Below, one piece after another: positions 1-6,264 of a stretch of DNA of 6,483 nt. Below the pieces are notes generated by a model. The model searched no databases. It had not been told where the DNA came from and was given only the letters and a program-made list of their open reading frames with translations. The first letter of the stretch is position 1; every line of letters begins with the position of its first letter. A program made the position numbers and the translations under genes. The stretch comes from Alphaproteobacteria bacterium (GTDB lineage: Bacteria; Pseudomonadota; Alphaproteobacteria; ATCC43930; CGMCC-115725), in the NCBI GenBank assembly GCA_030037055.1, contig JASHRZ010000259.1:1-6483 (forward strand), written 5' to 3'.

Positions 1-576
1 TAATGTCGCCTTGAAGGTCCGGATGCCGAAGCGGGCCAGACAACTCTTCATTCGGTTCACGATGCGCGTGCGCTCGCCGATCAGGCTCTCGCGCTCACGG
101 TTCGGGCGCCTGGCATCTTCCTCCTCGAGCGTCGGGATAGCGGCCATGCTGCAATGGTCAGGCTCGCCTCGCAGCCAGCCAAGGAACACGCGTTTGAGCA
201 ATTCGGTATCGAGCCTGTCGGTCTTCGCCCGCCTTTGCTCGCGGGACACGGCGACGCTCGTCGCGTGAATGATATAAGCTTCGATGTCACGTGCCCGTAA
301 CCACCGGGCCAGCCAGAAGCCGTCGCGGCCGGCCTCGAACGCGACGGCGATACGCACGATCTTGCGACCTGCCTTGATCGCCTCGTCTCGCCAGCGCCGC
401 AGGAGTCGCAACAGGGCGTCTTCGTCGACCGGAAGCTTCTTCAGCGGGTGGCGCGCGATCCCTGGCACGCTGCCAGCGACGAGCCAACTGGATATGCTCA
501 TCTCGATGACTGCGATCAGGGTACTTTCTCGTTCCAGGGGAATGAAAGATCTGCTCAGGTCGTTCGGTTGTGGCAT
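1..576 (-). CDS. IS110-family transposase, N-terminal part (cut by window edge)
   Basis: This is the N-terminal 192 residues of an IS110-family DEDD transposase, read without a stop from the ATG at 576 to base 1; the C-terminal domain lies outside the window. The family cuts and rejoins DNA through a RuvC-like domain plus a C-terminal serine and is guided by an element-encoded bridge RNA (established knowledge). The RuvC-like acidic set is visible: E25 in VIEMS, E81 in AFEAGRDG, and D120 and D123 in AKTDRLDTE. The first position is Glu rather than the more familiar Asp; from memory some IS110 subgroups share this, so it need not mean loss of activity. The stretch PNRERESLIGERTRIVNRMK matches the coiled linker after the RuvC-like part. 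The frame is intact as far as visible. Only about 25-60 bases separate its start codon from recognisable IS1380 sequence, so the upstream end of the element is very short or truncated. Confidence 0.9.
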   Translation of the reverse strand, partial: MPQPNDLSRSFIPLERESTLIAVIEMSISSWLVAGSVPGIARHPLKKLPVDEDALLRLLRRWRDEAIKAGRKIVRIAVAFEAGRDGFWLARWLRARDIEAYIIHATSVAVSREQRRAKTDRLDTELLKRVFLGWLRGEPDHCSMAAIPTLEEEDARRPNRERESLIGERTRIVNRMKSCLARFGIRTFKATL

Positions 577-621
577 GGGACAGCCTATCGGTTAGACGCT
601 GCTGCGCCGAAGGTGCCATAC

Positions 622-1431
622 CCTCGCCGCACCTCCCATAGCATCTACGAGGGGAACACGGGGAAGCCCGTGGCCGTGATCCTGCGCCCAGGCAAGACGC
701 CGAGCGGGGTTGAGGTGCGCACGATCCTGAAGCATGGGATCGGCCACATCCGCCGGCACTGGCCCAAGGTTCGTATCCTGGTGCGCGGCGACAGCCATTA
801 TGGCCGCGACGAGGCGATGACCTGGTGCGAAGCCAATGGAATCGACTATATCTTCGGGCTCTCCGGCAACGACGTGCTCGCCGCCATGCTCCACCCGGCG
901 GCCGATGCGCTGTGCGTCAAGCGCGCCTTGAGCGGAGCAGCGAAGCTGCGCCGCTGGAGCAAGCTGCGCTATGGCGCCAAGAGCTGGGACGCGCCGCGCC
1001 GCGTCATCGCCCGCCTCGAGGCGACGCGGCTCGGCCTCGATATCCGCTACGTCGTCACCTCGCTCACGGGAGCGGCCGAACACCTCTATGAGACCGTCTA
1101 CTGCGGGCGCGGCCAGGCGGAGAACTTCATCAAGCTGCACAAGGCGCAGCTCGCCTCCGATCGCACCTCCTGCCGCAATCCAAAGGCCAACCAGTTCCGC
1201 CTCATCCTACGCACCGCCGCCTATTGGCTGCTCCACACCATGCGTGCCGCCGCGCCCAAACGCTCGCCCTGGGCGCGGGCCGAGTTCGCCACGCTGCGCC
1301 TGCGCTTGATCAAGATCGCCGCGCGCGTGGTCGAGGGCGCTGCCCGCATCCGCGTCTGGCTGCCAACCGCATGCCCGGATGCCGACATCTTCCGACTGCT
1401 CGCCGGCCGTTTCGCCGCGGCAGGGCCTTAA
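622..1431 (+). pseudogene. IS1380-family transposase, C-terminal fragment
   Basis: This is the C-terminal portion of an IS1380-family DDE transposase, ending at the TAA at 1429-1431. Recognisable homology begins around IYEGNTGKPVAVILRPGKTP (from about 640). It continues through RGDSHYGR, which carries the second catalytic Asp, and YCGRGQAENFIKLHK, which carries the catalytic Glu, to the family's typical LRLRLIKIAARVVE tail. The N-terminal third, including the first catalytic Asp that normally sits in a VLDIDDT-like motif, is missing, so the protein cannot be active. An open frame continues upstream to a GTG at 448, but bases 448-576 are the antisense of the IS110 transposase start, so roughly the first 55-60 codons of that frame are not transposase. 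Just before IYE the other frames partly resemble the family's FLPIH segment, suggesting a small indel there. The exact junction, between about 590 and 640, cannot be fixed by eye. Confidence 0.85.
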
Positions 1432-1540
1432 TCAGCGCGGCGCAGCTGCCGCACCGAACCCGACCTGCAACCTCTAGCCGCTCAAACAATCGATCCGGAT
1501 TCCGCGTCACAGGCGCCACGGAGTTCCGCGCGCATCGCGC

Positions 1541-1569
1541 AAAATTGCCGCCGCCGAGCGAAAATTGCC
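1541..1569. repeat. 9-base direct repeat, AAAATTGCC, 20-base period
   Basis: AAAATTGCC occurs at 1541-1549 and again at 1561-1569, with a period of exactly 20 bases (about two helical turns) in a GC-rich surround, 110-140 bases after the IS1380 transposase stop. It could be a transposase-binding subterminal repeat near the end of the IS1380 element, or a chance pair. Confidence 0.4.
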
Positions 1570-1615
1570 CTGCTGTGACGAATAAGACAGGCTAAAGACT
1601 CTGGCCGCTTGGTAG

Positions 1616-1834
1616 CGTAGCTGGGCCGAGCTTGCCGGAAACGCAGAAGAGCGCGAGAAGTTGAAGCCAAGATGGCCGTGGTGGTGTTTCGGGGCTTACC
1701 CGACACCTAGGGGGCCCTCTTCCAGCGCGCTTCAGACGCTGCGCAGGGCGCCGGGTATTGCCCTGGACGAACAGGATCTCGATTGGGCGCCGAAGCGCGG
1801 TTTCAGGTTCAGCGGCGGCGGCGAAAAGCCTTGA
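1616..1834 (+). other. Start-less open stretch, possible gene remnant
   Basis: The frame is open for 72 codons after a TAG at 1613-1615 and ends at the TGA at 1832-1834. It reads RSWAELAGNAEEREKL, then a Trp-rich PRWPWWCFGAYPTPRG segment, then ALDEQDLDWAPKRGFRFSGGG. There is no ATG start and no ribosome binding site. The reading resembles protein but belongs to no family I recognise. The opposite strand is also open here (1837 to 1592), so the coding strand is uncertain. Confidence 0.2.
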
Positions 1835-2143
1835 CAATCCCGTTATTCATGGGACTTGGGCATATGTCTGTGGATGGAATCATCCGGGCAAGCTGTCACG
1901 GGGCTTCCGGGCCCCTGTTCGATTTTTAGGCAGGAGAACCGCCAGGGCATCGCTCAGCCGAAAGCCTTGGACCGTTGGGTTCTTTCTCGTTCAAAGGCGT
2001 GGCAATTATGTGTCTATCCACAAAGGCGAGAGCGCTACTGGTCGAAGCGCGAAATGCCGTTGATTGTGGACAGCTAATGACCGCGCTCCCCCGCGGGGTC
2101 TCAGCCCGTCCAGCGGTTTATGGGTCGGCCATGCGACGATGAT

Positions 2144-2643
2144 TTAGGTCGGGTAGAGGAAGCCCTTGCAGACCACAATCTTCGAACCGCCGCCCTGGGA
2201 CCAGGCGGATGAACGCTCTTTGCCGCCAAACTGAACCGATGGAATTGCCGTGCTAGCCTAGCGCTCTGGTCGCCAGCCAGTCGCCCGCAGCGTATCTTCT
2301 TCCGCTCGGCCTCTTCCTCGTCCGGGTCCAGCCAGTTAACCTTGAACCGATCCAGGAAGGCCTGGACGACGCCGTAATCACTGACAGCGCATAGGCGCGC
2401 GGTCTGCGCGCCTCGTCATGCCAATCCACCTGCACCGTGTGCCCCGCGCAGAAATCGAGCAGCTCGCTCACGGTGATGTTTCCCATTGGGAATTGCCACG
2501 CCCTGATTCAACGCGTCACTAAAGGCTTCGTCCGTGACGTCCGCCAGGGCGTTGAACACACCAACATCTCCCGCATGGCGTTTCATCGTCTCGCCAAGGA
2601 TGTCGGCCTGCGTCCACTCTCGCCTGGGTTCCCTCGCTGCCAT
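2144..2643 (-). pseudogene. Frameshifted gene of unknown function
   Basis: Minus-strand remnant, presumed start ATG at 2643 (MAAREPRREWTQADILGETM), preceded by a plausible AAGGG ribosome binding site. The reading is protein-like and GC-rich at third positions but must change frame to continue. Near 2485-2495 it passes from ...SDALNQGVAIP into MGNITVSELLDFCAGHTVQV. Near 2375-2380 it passes from ...AYALSVI into DYGVVQAFLDRFKVNWLDPD, followed by a Glu/Lys-rich segment. A third change near 2255 would join it to a tail reading QFGGKERSSAWSQGGGSKIV and ending at the TAA on 2146-2144. Each segment reads like real protein, so I take it as one decayed gene of roughly 165 residues, possibly two. I do not recognise the family. 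It lies about 90 bases downstream of another broken gene on the same strand. Confidence 0.45.
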
Positions 2644-2735
2644 GCTCAGTTTCCCTTCAGGTCGATCGACGTCGCCGAGCCGACGATGAGGCGGTCTTCC
2701 AGCCCGGTTCATGTTCATCCGATCGAAAGGGCGCA

Positions 2736-2970
2736 TCATCTGCGGGCGACTGCAAGAGAGCGCTCTGGATCCCCGGCGACTGCCTTGGCTCGGCGGGCTG
2801 GCGATTTCTCTTGGACAGCCGCAGCAAAGCAGCCCTTGTCCAAGCGTTATGCGCCGCGGTGACGACGGGCGCAGTCTTCATCGCCACCTCCATCTCCGCG
2901 GCAGTCGCGGCTTGCGAGATTACATCCCCGCCAACGCAATCGTCATACCACTTGGATCGCCGCTGCGAAG
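2736..2970 (-). pseudogene. Truncated, frameshifted gene fragment interrupted by IS481
   Basis: An open minus-strand reading begins right at the IS481 boundary (about 2970) without a start codon: SKWYDDCVGGDVISQAATAA, then EMEVAMKTAPVVTAAHN. Around 2841-2850 it must change frame to continue as LDKGCFAAAVQEKSPARRAK and then AVAGDPERSLAVARR, ending at the TGA on 2738-2736. It looks like the C-terminal end of a gene whose 5' part was removed or displaced by the IS481 insertion. I do not recognise the product. The original frame also stays open to 2657, so the frameshift is inferred from protein-like composition, not proven. Confidence 0.35.
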
Positions 2971-2971
2971 T

Positions 2972-3909
2972 CTAGCTGTCGTTTCCAAGCAGGTTGTTCA
3001 GCCTGGCCCAAGGGGTCTGGCCTGAGATACCCGTGTGAGGTCGGCTGAGGTTGTAGCTATCAATCCAGGGCGTCATCGCTCGGCTGCGATCTGCAGAGGT
3101 CTGACTAGGTCGTGGCATAGGCCCACTCGCGCAAGCTGATCTGGATAAAGCGCTCGGCCTTGCCATTGGTGCGGAGTATATAGGGTTTGGTCCTGATATG
3201 ACGGGCACCTGCAGCGGCGCAGGTTTGGCGGAACAGTGCGGAGCGGTAAGCCGAGCCGTTGTCGGTCATCACGCGCGCGACGCTGACGCCGTGCCGTTCG
3301 AACCAGCCGAGGGCGCGCACCAGAAAGCCGGTGGCGCTTTCCTTGCGCTCATCGGGCAGGATCTCGGTGTAGGCGAGGCGGGAGGCATCGTCGACAGCGA
3401 CATGCAGGTGCTCCCAGCCGGCGCCGTCGACGCTGTCCCGGCGGCTGCCCCGTGACCCGATGGCTGGGCCGGACGATGCGGCCGAGCTTCTTGGTATCGA
3501 GATGGATCATGTCGCCGGGATGCTTGTGCTCGTAACGCACCACCGGAGGCTTGGGCTCAAGGTCGCTTAGCCGCCCGAGGCCGAGCCGGCGCAGCACCAG
3601 ACCAACCGTCGAGCACGCCATGCCGAGCTGCCGGGCGATCCGGGCCCGGTCATGCGCTCCCGGCGCAGGCGCTCGATCTCGGCCACGCGCGGCCGGTACC
3701 GGAACACGGTATCGGGCGGGCGTCGAGCTCCTGTCGTGAAGCATCCGCTCGCCGCCCGCCCGATATCGCCCCAGCCAGTGATAGGCGCGGCGAATGGAAA
3801 GGCTGGCAGCCTCGGCCTCAGCGGCAACGGTCCAACCTTGCTCTTCAATGCGTCGGACCAATAGGAGTCGACCTTGCGGCGTCAGGCGCGCATTCTTGTG
3901 AATGTTCAT
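2972..3909 (-). pseudogene. IS481-family transposase, multiply frameshifted
   Basis: This is a near full-length but broken IS481-family DDE transposase. The start chosen is the ATG at 3909 (MNIHKNARLTPQGR), with GGAG six bases upstream, and the end is the TAG on 2974-2972 after WARLNNLLGNDS. The N-terminal helix-turn-helix (WTVAAEAEAASLSIRRAYHW) leads into the catalytic core. The three catalytic residues are readable: Asp in GDMIHLDTKK, Asp in VMTDNGSAYR and Glu in TNGKAERFIQ. The frame changes between about 3690 and 3735 (entering RVAEIERLRRERMTGP), at 3641-3649 (apparent loss of one C in a GGGCCC run, returning to RARIARQLGM), at about 3445-3455 (entering WEHLHVAVDDASRLAYTEIL), and near 3110, where an in-frame TAG follows REWAYATT and the C-terminus resumes in another frame. 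No functional transposase can be made. Confidence 0.88.
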
Positions 3910-3957
3910 CCAGAGCTCCAGGGAAGTGCGGTTGGGTGTGGCAACCACAGCTTCACA
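2972..3957 (-). mobile_element. Remnant IS481-family element
   Basis: The element surrounds the broken transposase. IS481 elements typically end in TGT...ACA. On the transposase-start side the sequence runs to CTTCACA at 3951-3957, so on the transposase strand it would begin TGTGAAGCTGTGGTTGCC, a plausible terminus. No matching inverted copy is visible left of the transposase stop at 2972, so that end is lost, diverged or not where expected. The right boundary is therefore tentative. Confidence 0.45.
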
Positions 3958-4175
3958 GCCCCACCCTGGATGGACAACCTTCAGAGGCGGACCCCGCTGC
4001 CTGCGCCGAGGGCCGATCCTTTTCCCGCAAAAAGTTCGCCCCGTTGGCGCTGTTAACCTTTTTCAGGCTTCCCAAGGCGCTCAGAACCGACCATATTCCT
4101 GCCAACACATTTTTGAACCGTCGGACCCTAAGGGCCCCCGGCGGACATACCGGAAAAGTGCGAGAGACCTCACAT
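3958..4175 (+). other. Leader region of the sigma-factor gene
   Basis: About 220 bases separate the likely IS481 end from the sigma-factor start. It must hold the sigma gene's promoter unless transcription comes from the IS. I see only weak candidates, for example TTCCCA, a 17-base gap, then CATATT (about 4068-4096), and no convincing operator. The sigma reading frame stays open through this stretch back to a GTG at 3936, but the residues there match no sigma-factor region. GAGAGA at 4162-4167 is the probable ribosome binding site for the ATG at 4176. Confidence 0.35.
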
Positions 4176-5819
4176 ATGCGGGCCAATTTTGCTGGCGCCG
4201 AGGCGCTCGACCGGCAGCCGGCCACGGAGAACGCCTCCCGGGGCGATCAGCCTGATACCCAGGAAGAGCAGCGCGGGCGCCTGGCGCCCGAGGCGGCAGG
4301 CGAGCCGGTATCGGCGCGCGGCAACTTGGCCGAGATCGATCTCGGCCGGTCGGCCGATCCCTTGCGCCGCTATCTGCAGGAGATTTCGGAAGCCGATCTG
4401 CTATCGCGCGAGGGCGAAGTCGCGCTCGCTCAGCGCATCGAGGCCGGCCAGGCCGCGGTGCTGGACGCGCTCTATCGCAGCCCCTTGCTGCGCAAATCCA
4501 TCGCGCAGTGGAGCCAGGGTTTACGCCAGAACGAGACCACGCTGCGCGACGTTATCGATCTCGCCGCTACCCAGGCGCGCCGCTCCAGCGGCGGCTCGGC
4601 CGCGACGGCGATGGCTGCCGGTTCGCCGGAGGAAGAAGGTGCGGCGCCCATGGCCGAGCTTGAGGCGGCACTGCTGCGCCCTGTGCTGCGCGCTTTCGAC
4701 CGCGCGCGCAAGAGCCGCAGCCCGCAGGCCTTGAGCCAGGCGCTCGCCGACGTGGTGCTCCATCCCGAGCGCATCGAGGAGCTGACGCTGCGCCTCAAGG
4801 AACTCAACCGCCGCATCGTCGAGCGCGAGGGCAAGCTGGCCCGGCTCGTCGATCAGGCGAAGGTCGACCGCACCCTCTTCCTGGAGGGCTATCTCAAGGC
4901 AGCAAGCCCGCGCGCCTGGCACGCCTCGGTGAGCCGGCGCCAAAGCCCGCCCTGGCCGAATTTCCGCCGCCGCCATGGCGAGGCGGCGCGTGTCCTGATC
5001 GATGAGCTCGAAAGCGTCTGTTGCGAGACCGGCCAGAGCCTGCCGGCATTCCGCGCGCTCGTCGCGGAGCTGCAGCGCGGCGCCCGCGATTCCGAGCGCG
5101 CCAAGCAGGAGATGATCCAGGCCAATCTGCGCTTGGTCGCCTGGATCGCCCGCCGCCACGTCAACCGCGGCTTGCCGCTGATGGATCTGATCCAGGAGGG
5201 CAATATCGGCCTGATGCGTGCGGTCGAGAAATTCGACTGGCGGCGCGGCTACAAATTCTCCACCTACGCCACCTGGTGGATCCGCCAGGCCTGCACCCGC
5301 GCGCTGGTCGATCAGGGGCATCTGATCCGCATCCCCTCGCACATGACCGACGAGGCGCGCCGCGTCATGCGCGCACAGCATCAGCTGCTGGCCGAACTCG
5401 GGCGCGAGCCCAACGAGGTGGAGCTGGCGACACGGCTGGGCGTGCCCATCGCCAAGGTGCGCGCGGTTCTCGAGCTGGTGCGCGACCCCGTCAGCTTGGA
5501 TGCGCCGCTTTCCGAGGATGGCGATGCCACCATCGGCGACCTCATCGCCGATGACGGCGCGGTGATGCCGCACGAAGCCGCGGCTCAGGCGGAGCTGCGC
5601 GCCGCCACCGACGATGCGCTGTCACGCCTGTCGCCGCGCGAGGCCGACATCCTGCGCCTGCGCTTCGGCGTCGGCCAAGCCGGCGAGCACACGCTCGAGG
5701 AGGTCGGGCGCAAGTACCAGGTGACGCGCGAGCGCATCCGGCAGATCGAGGCGAAGGCGCTCAAGAAGCTGGCGCAGCGCACGCACGGCCGAACCTTGGC
5801 GAGCTTCGTCGACCGCTGA
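4176..5819 (+). CDS. RpoD-type sigma-70 factor lacking region 1.1
   Basis: This 547-residue sigma factor directs RNA polymerase core to promoters. Residues 1-58 are a variable hydrophilic leader without a recognisable region 1.1. Region 1.2 is at about 60-92 (DPLRRYLQEISEADLLSREG). A shortened non-conserved domain covers about 93-300 and ends with the usual ETGQSLPAFRALVAELQRG. Region 2 is at 308-380 (QANLRLVAWIARRHVNRGLP, then DLIQEGNIGLMRAVEKF and YKFSTYATWWIRQACTR). Region 3 is at about 381-465, including the sigma-finger stretch GDATIGDLIADD. Region 4 is at about 480-547 (TLEEVGRKYQVTRERIRQIE). The -10 contacts Q371 and T374, melting tryptophans W367 and W368, and -35 contacts R518, E519, R520, R522 and Q523 match those of E. 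coli sigma-70, so housekeeping-like promoter choice is predicted. Principal alphaproteobacterial RpoD is usually longer with region 1.1, so this is more likely a second, RpoD-like paralogue. The start at 4176 has GAGAGA eight bases upstream; a GTG at 3936 in the same frame is rejected. Confidence 0.9.
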   Translation: MRANFAGAEALDRQPATENASRGDQPDTQEEQRGRLAPEAAGEPVSARGNLAEIDLGRSADPLRRYLQEISEADLLSREGEVALAQRIEAGQAAVLDALYRSPLLRKSIAQWSQGLRQNETTLRDVIDLAATQARRSSGGSAATAMAAGSPEEEGAAPMAELEAALLRPVLRAFDRARKSRSPQALSQALADVVLHPERIEELTLRLKELNRRIVEREGKLARLVDQAKVDRTLFLEGYLKAASPRAWHASVSRRQSPPWPNFRRRHGEAARVLIDELESVCCETGQSLPAFRALVAELQRGARDSERAKQEMIQANLRLVAWIARRHVNRGLPLMDLIQEGNIGLMRAVEKFDWRRGYKFSTYATWWIRQACTRALVDQGHLIRIPSHMTDEARRVMRAQHQLLAELGREPNEVELATRLGVPIAKVRAVLELVRDPVSLDAPLSEDGDATIGDLIADDGAVMPHEAAAQAELRAATDDALSRLSPREADILRLRFGVGQAGEHTLEEVGRKYQVTRERIRQIEAKALKKLAQRTHGRTLASFVDR

Positions 5820-5881
5820 ACTGGCGGCTTTCGGGGAAGACGCGCTATCATATGCACGCCTTACCCGACGAGGAGTGGCTC

Positions 5882-6115
5882 ATGTTCAAATCCGCATCTT
5901 TGATCGCTGCGGGGGCGGCCCTGGCCGCGCTCGCCGCGACGCCCGCTTTGGCCAAGCATAAATTCACCTGCTACGACTATGCTTGGGAGTCGCAGGACCA
6001 AAAGGATTGTCTTGCTCATCCCGAGAAGGCGAAGACGATGCACAAGGCGCATCACAAGCATATGAAAAAGGACATGAAGGAAATGCACGACATGAAGGAG
6101 ATGAAGAGGTCCTGA
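5882..6115 (+). CDS. Small secreted His/Met-rich protein, putative periplasmic metal binder
   Basis: 77 residues. The ATG at 5882 is preceded by a strong AGGAG at 5871-5875 with six bases of spacing, which favours it over the in-frame ATG at 5852. Residues 1-24 form a classic Sec signal peptide: MFK, a long Ala/Leu core, then an ALA cleavage motif before K25. The mature 53 residues carry two cysteines (C30, C43), which could form a disulfide, and a C-terminal half with 7 His in the mature chain and Met at 53, 61, 65, 68, 71 and 74. The three-to-four-residue Met spacing (KKDMKEMHDMKEMKRS) suggests a helix with a Met/His face. Such composition is typical of copper- or silver-binding periplasmic peptides, and the next gene is a SCO1-type copper chaperone; metal binding is inference. 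I recognise no named family. A TATCAT at 5846-5851 could be a -10 box, but the -35 is weak, so co-transcription with the sigma gene (62-base gap) is also possible. Confidence 0.85.
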   Translation: MFKSASLIAAGAALAALAATPALAKHKFTCYDYAWESQDQKDCLAHPEKAKTMHKAHHKHMKKDMKEMHDMKEMKRS

Positions 6116-6128
6116 GTCGTGCGGTTTG

Positions 6129-6157
6129 ATTCCGCGGCGCGGCGCGGCGCGCGGGAT
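6129..6157 (+). terminator. GC-rich hairpin after the small secreted protein gene
   Basis: ATTCCGCG at 6129-6136 can pair with CGCGGGAT at 6150-6157 (eight pairs, one G-U) around a 13-base loop made of GCGGC-type tandem repeats. It starts 14 bases after the stop at 6115. There is no T-tract afterwards (TGTTGG), so it is at best a weak intrinsic terminator or an mRNA-end stabiliser. Confidence 0.3.
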
Positions 6158-6218
6158 TGTTGGAGCTTTACAGCGTGAGGGATAAGCGGGTCGGGATCCG
6201 GCTTGAGGTCGGAACGCC

Positions 6219-6239
6219 GTGCGCGGGCTATCCCGGCAC
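6219..6239 (+). promoter_or_regulatory. Hairpin just upstream of the SCO1 gene
   Basis: GTGC (6219-6222) pairs with GCAC (6236-6239) and CGGG (6224-6227) with CCCG (6232-6235), leaving one bulged G and a CTAT loop. It ends 25 bases before the SCO1 start codon. It could influence translation or transcript processing, but in DNA this GC-rich it may be chance. Confidence 0.2.
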
Positions 6240-6264
6240 CAGCGGTCGGGGCGCATGAGCCGCC

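Larger units (their letters stand above)
1..1431. mobile_element. Abutting IS110 and IS1380 elements
   Basis: Two insertion sequences meet head to head. A minus-strand IS110 transposase starts at 576, and N-terminally truncated IS1380 transposase sequence begins by about 640. The simplest reading is that the IS110 element inserted into the IS1380 transposase gene, or that a deletion joined them; the missing IS1380 N-terminus would then lie left of the window. IS110 elements normally leave no target duplication and often lack obvious inverted repeats, so the boundary is not visible as a repeat. Confidence 0.6.
1432..2143. other. Non-coding or decayed stretch between IS1380 and the broken operon
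   Basis: About 700 bases follow the IS1380 stop with no gene I can recognise. The first ~170 bases may be the IS1380 3' end, but I could not identify its terminal inverted repeat. A start-less open stretch runs from 1616 to 1834 on the plus strand. Another small plus-strand frame, ATG at 2008 to TGA at 2142 (44 aa, beginning MCLSTKARALLVEARNAVDC), has protein-like composition but no clear ribosome binding site or family. Base composition is more mixed than in the sigma-factor region, fitting decayed accessory DNA. No tRNA or long repeat was seen. Confidence 0.4.

Noticed and set aside
592..1140. Minus-strand 182-codon open frame
   Set aside because: It is antisense to the IS1380 transposase fragment, which has clear family motifs.
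1830..1860. TTGACA at 1831-1836 (as TTGACA) as a promoter -35 box
   Set aside because: No acceptable -10 element lies 16-18 bases downstream and no gene follows.
2437..2862. Plus-strand 141-codon open frame
   Set aside because: The opposite strand reads as more convincing protein with GC-rich third positions; this frame shows no domain and no ribosome binding site.
3937..3949. Short inverted repeat TGTGG-CAA-CCACA near the IS481 end
   Set aside because: Five-base arms are too short to claim as an operator or terminator; it lies inside the presumed IS terminus.
3936..4175. Upstream extension of the sigma-factor gene to a GTG at 3936 (627 aa)
   Set aside because: It would begin inside the likely IS481 end, its 80 extra residues look like no sigma-factor region, and the ATG at 4176 has a better ribosome binding site.
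4521..5573. Long minus-strand open frame of 350 codons
   Set aside because: It is antisense to the sigma factor, a usual shadow of GC-rich codon use; its residues look like reversed codons and no domain is recognisable.
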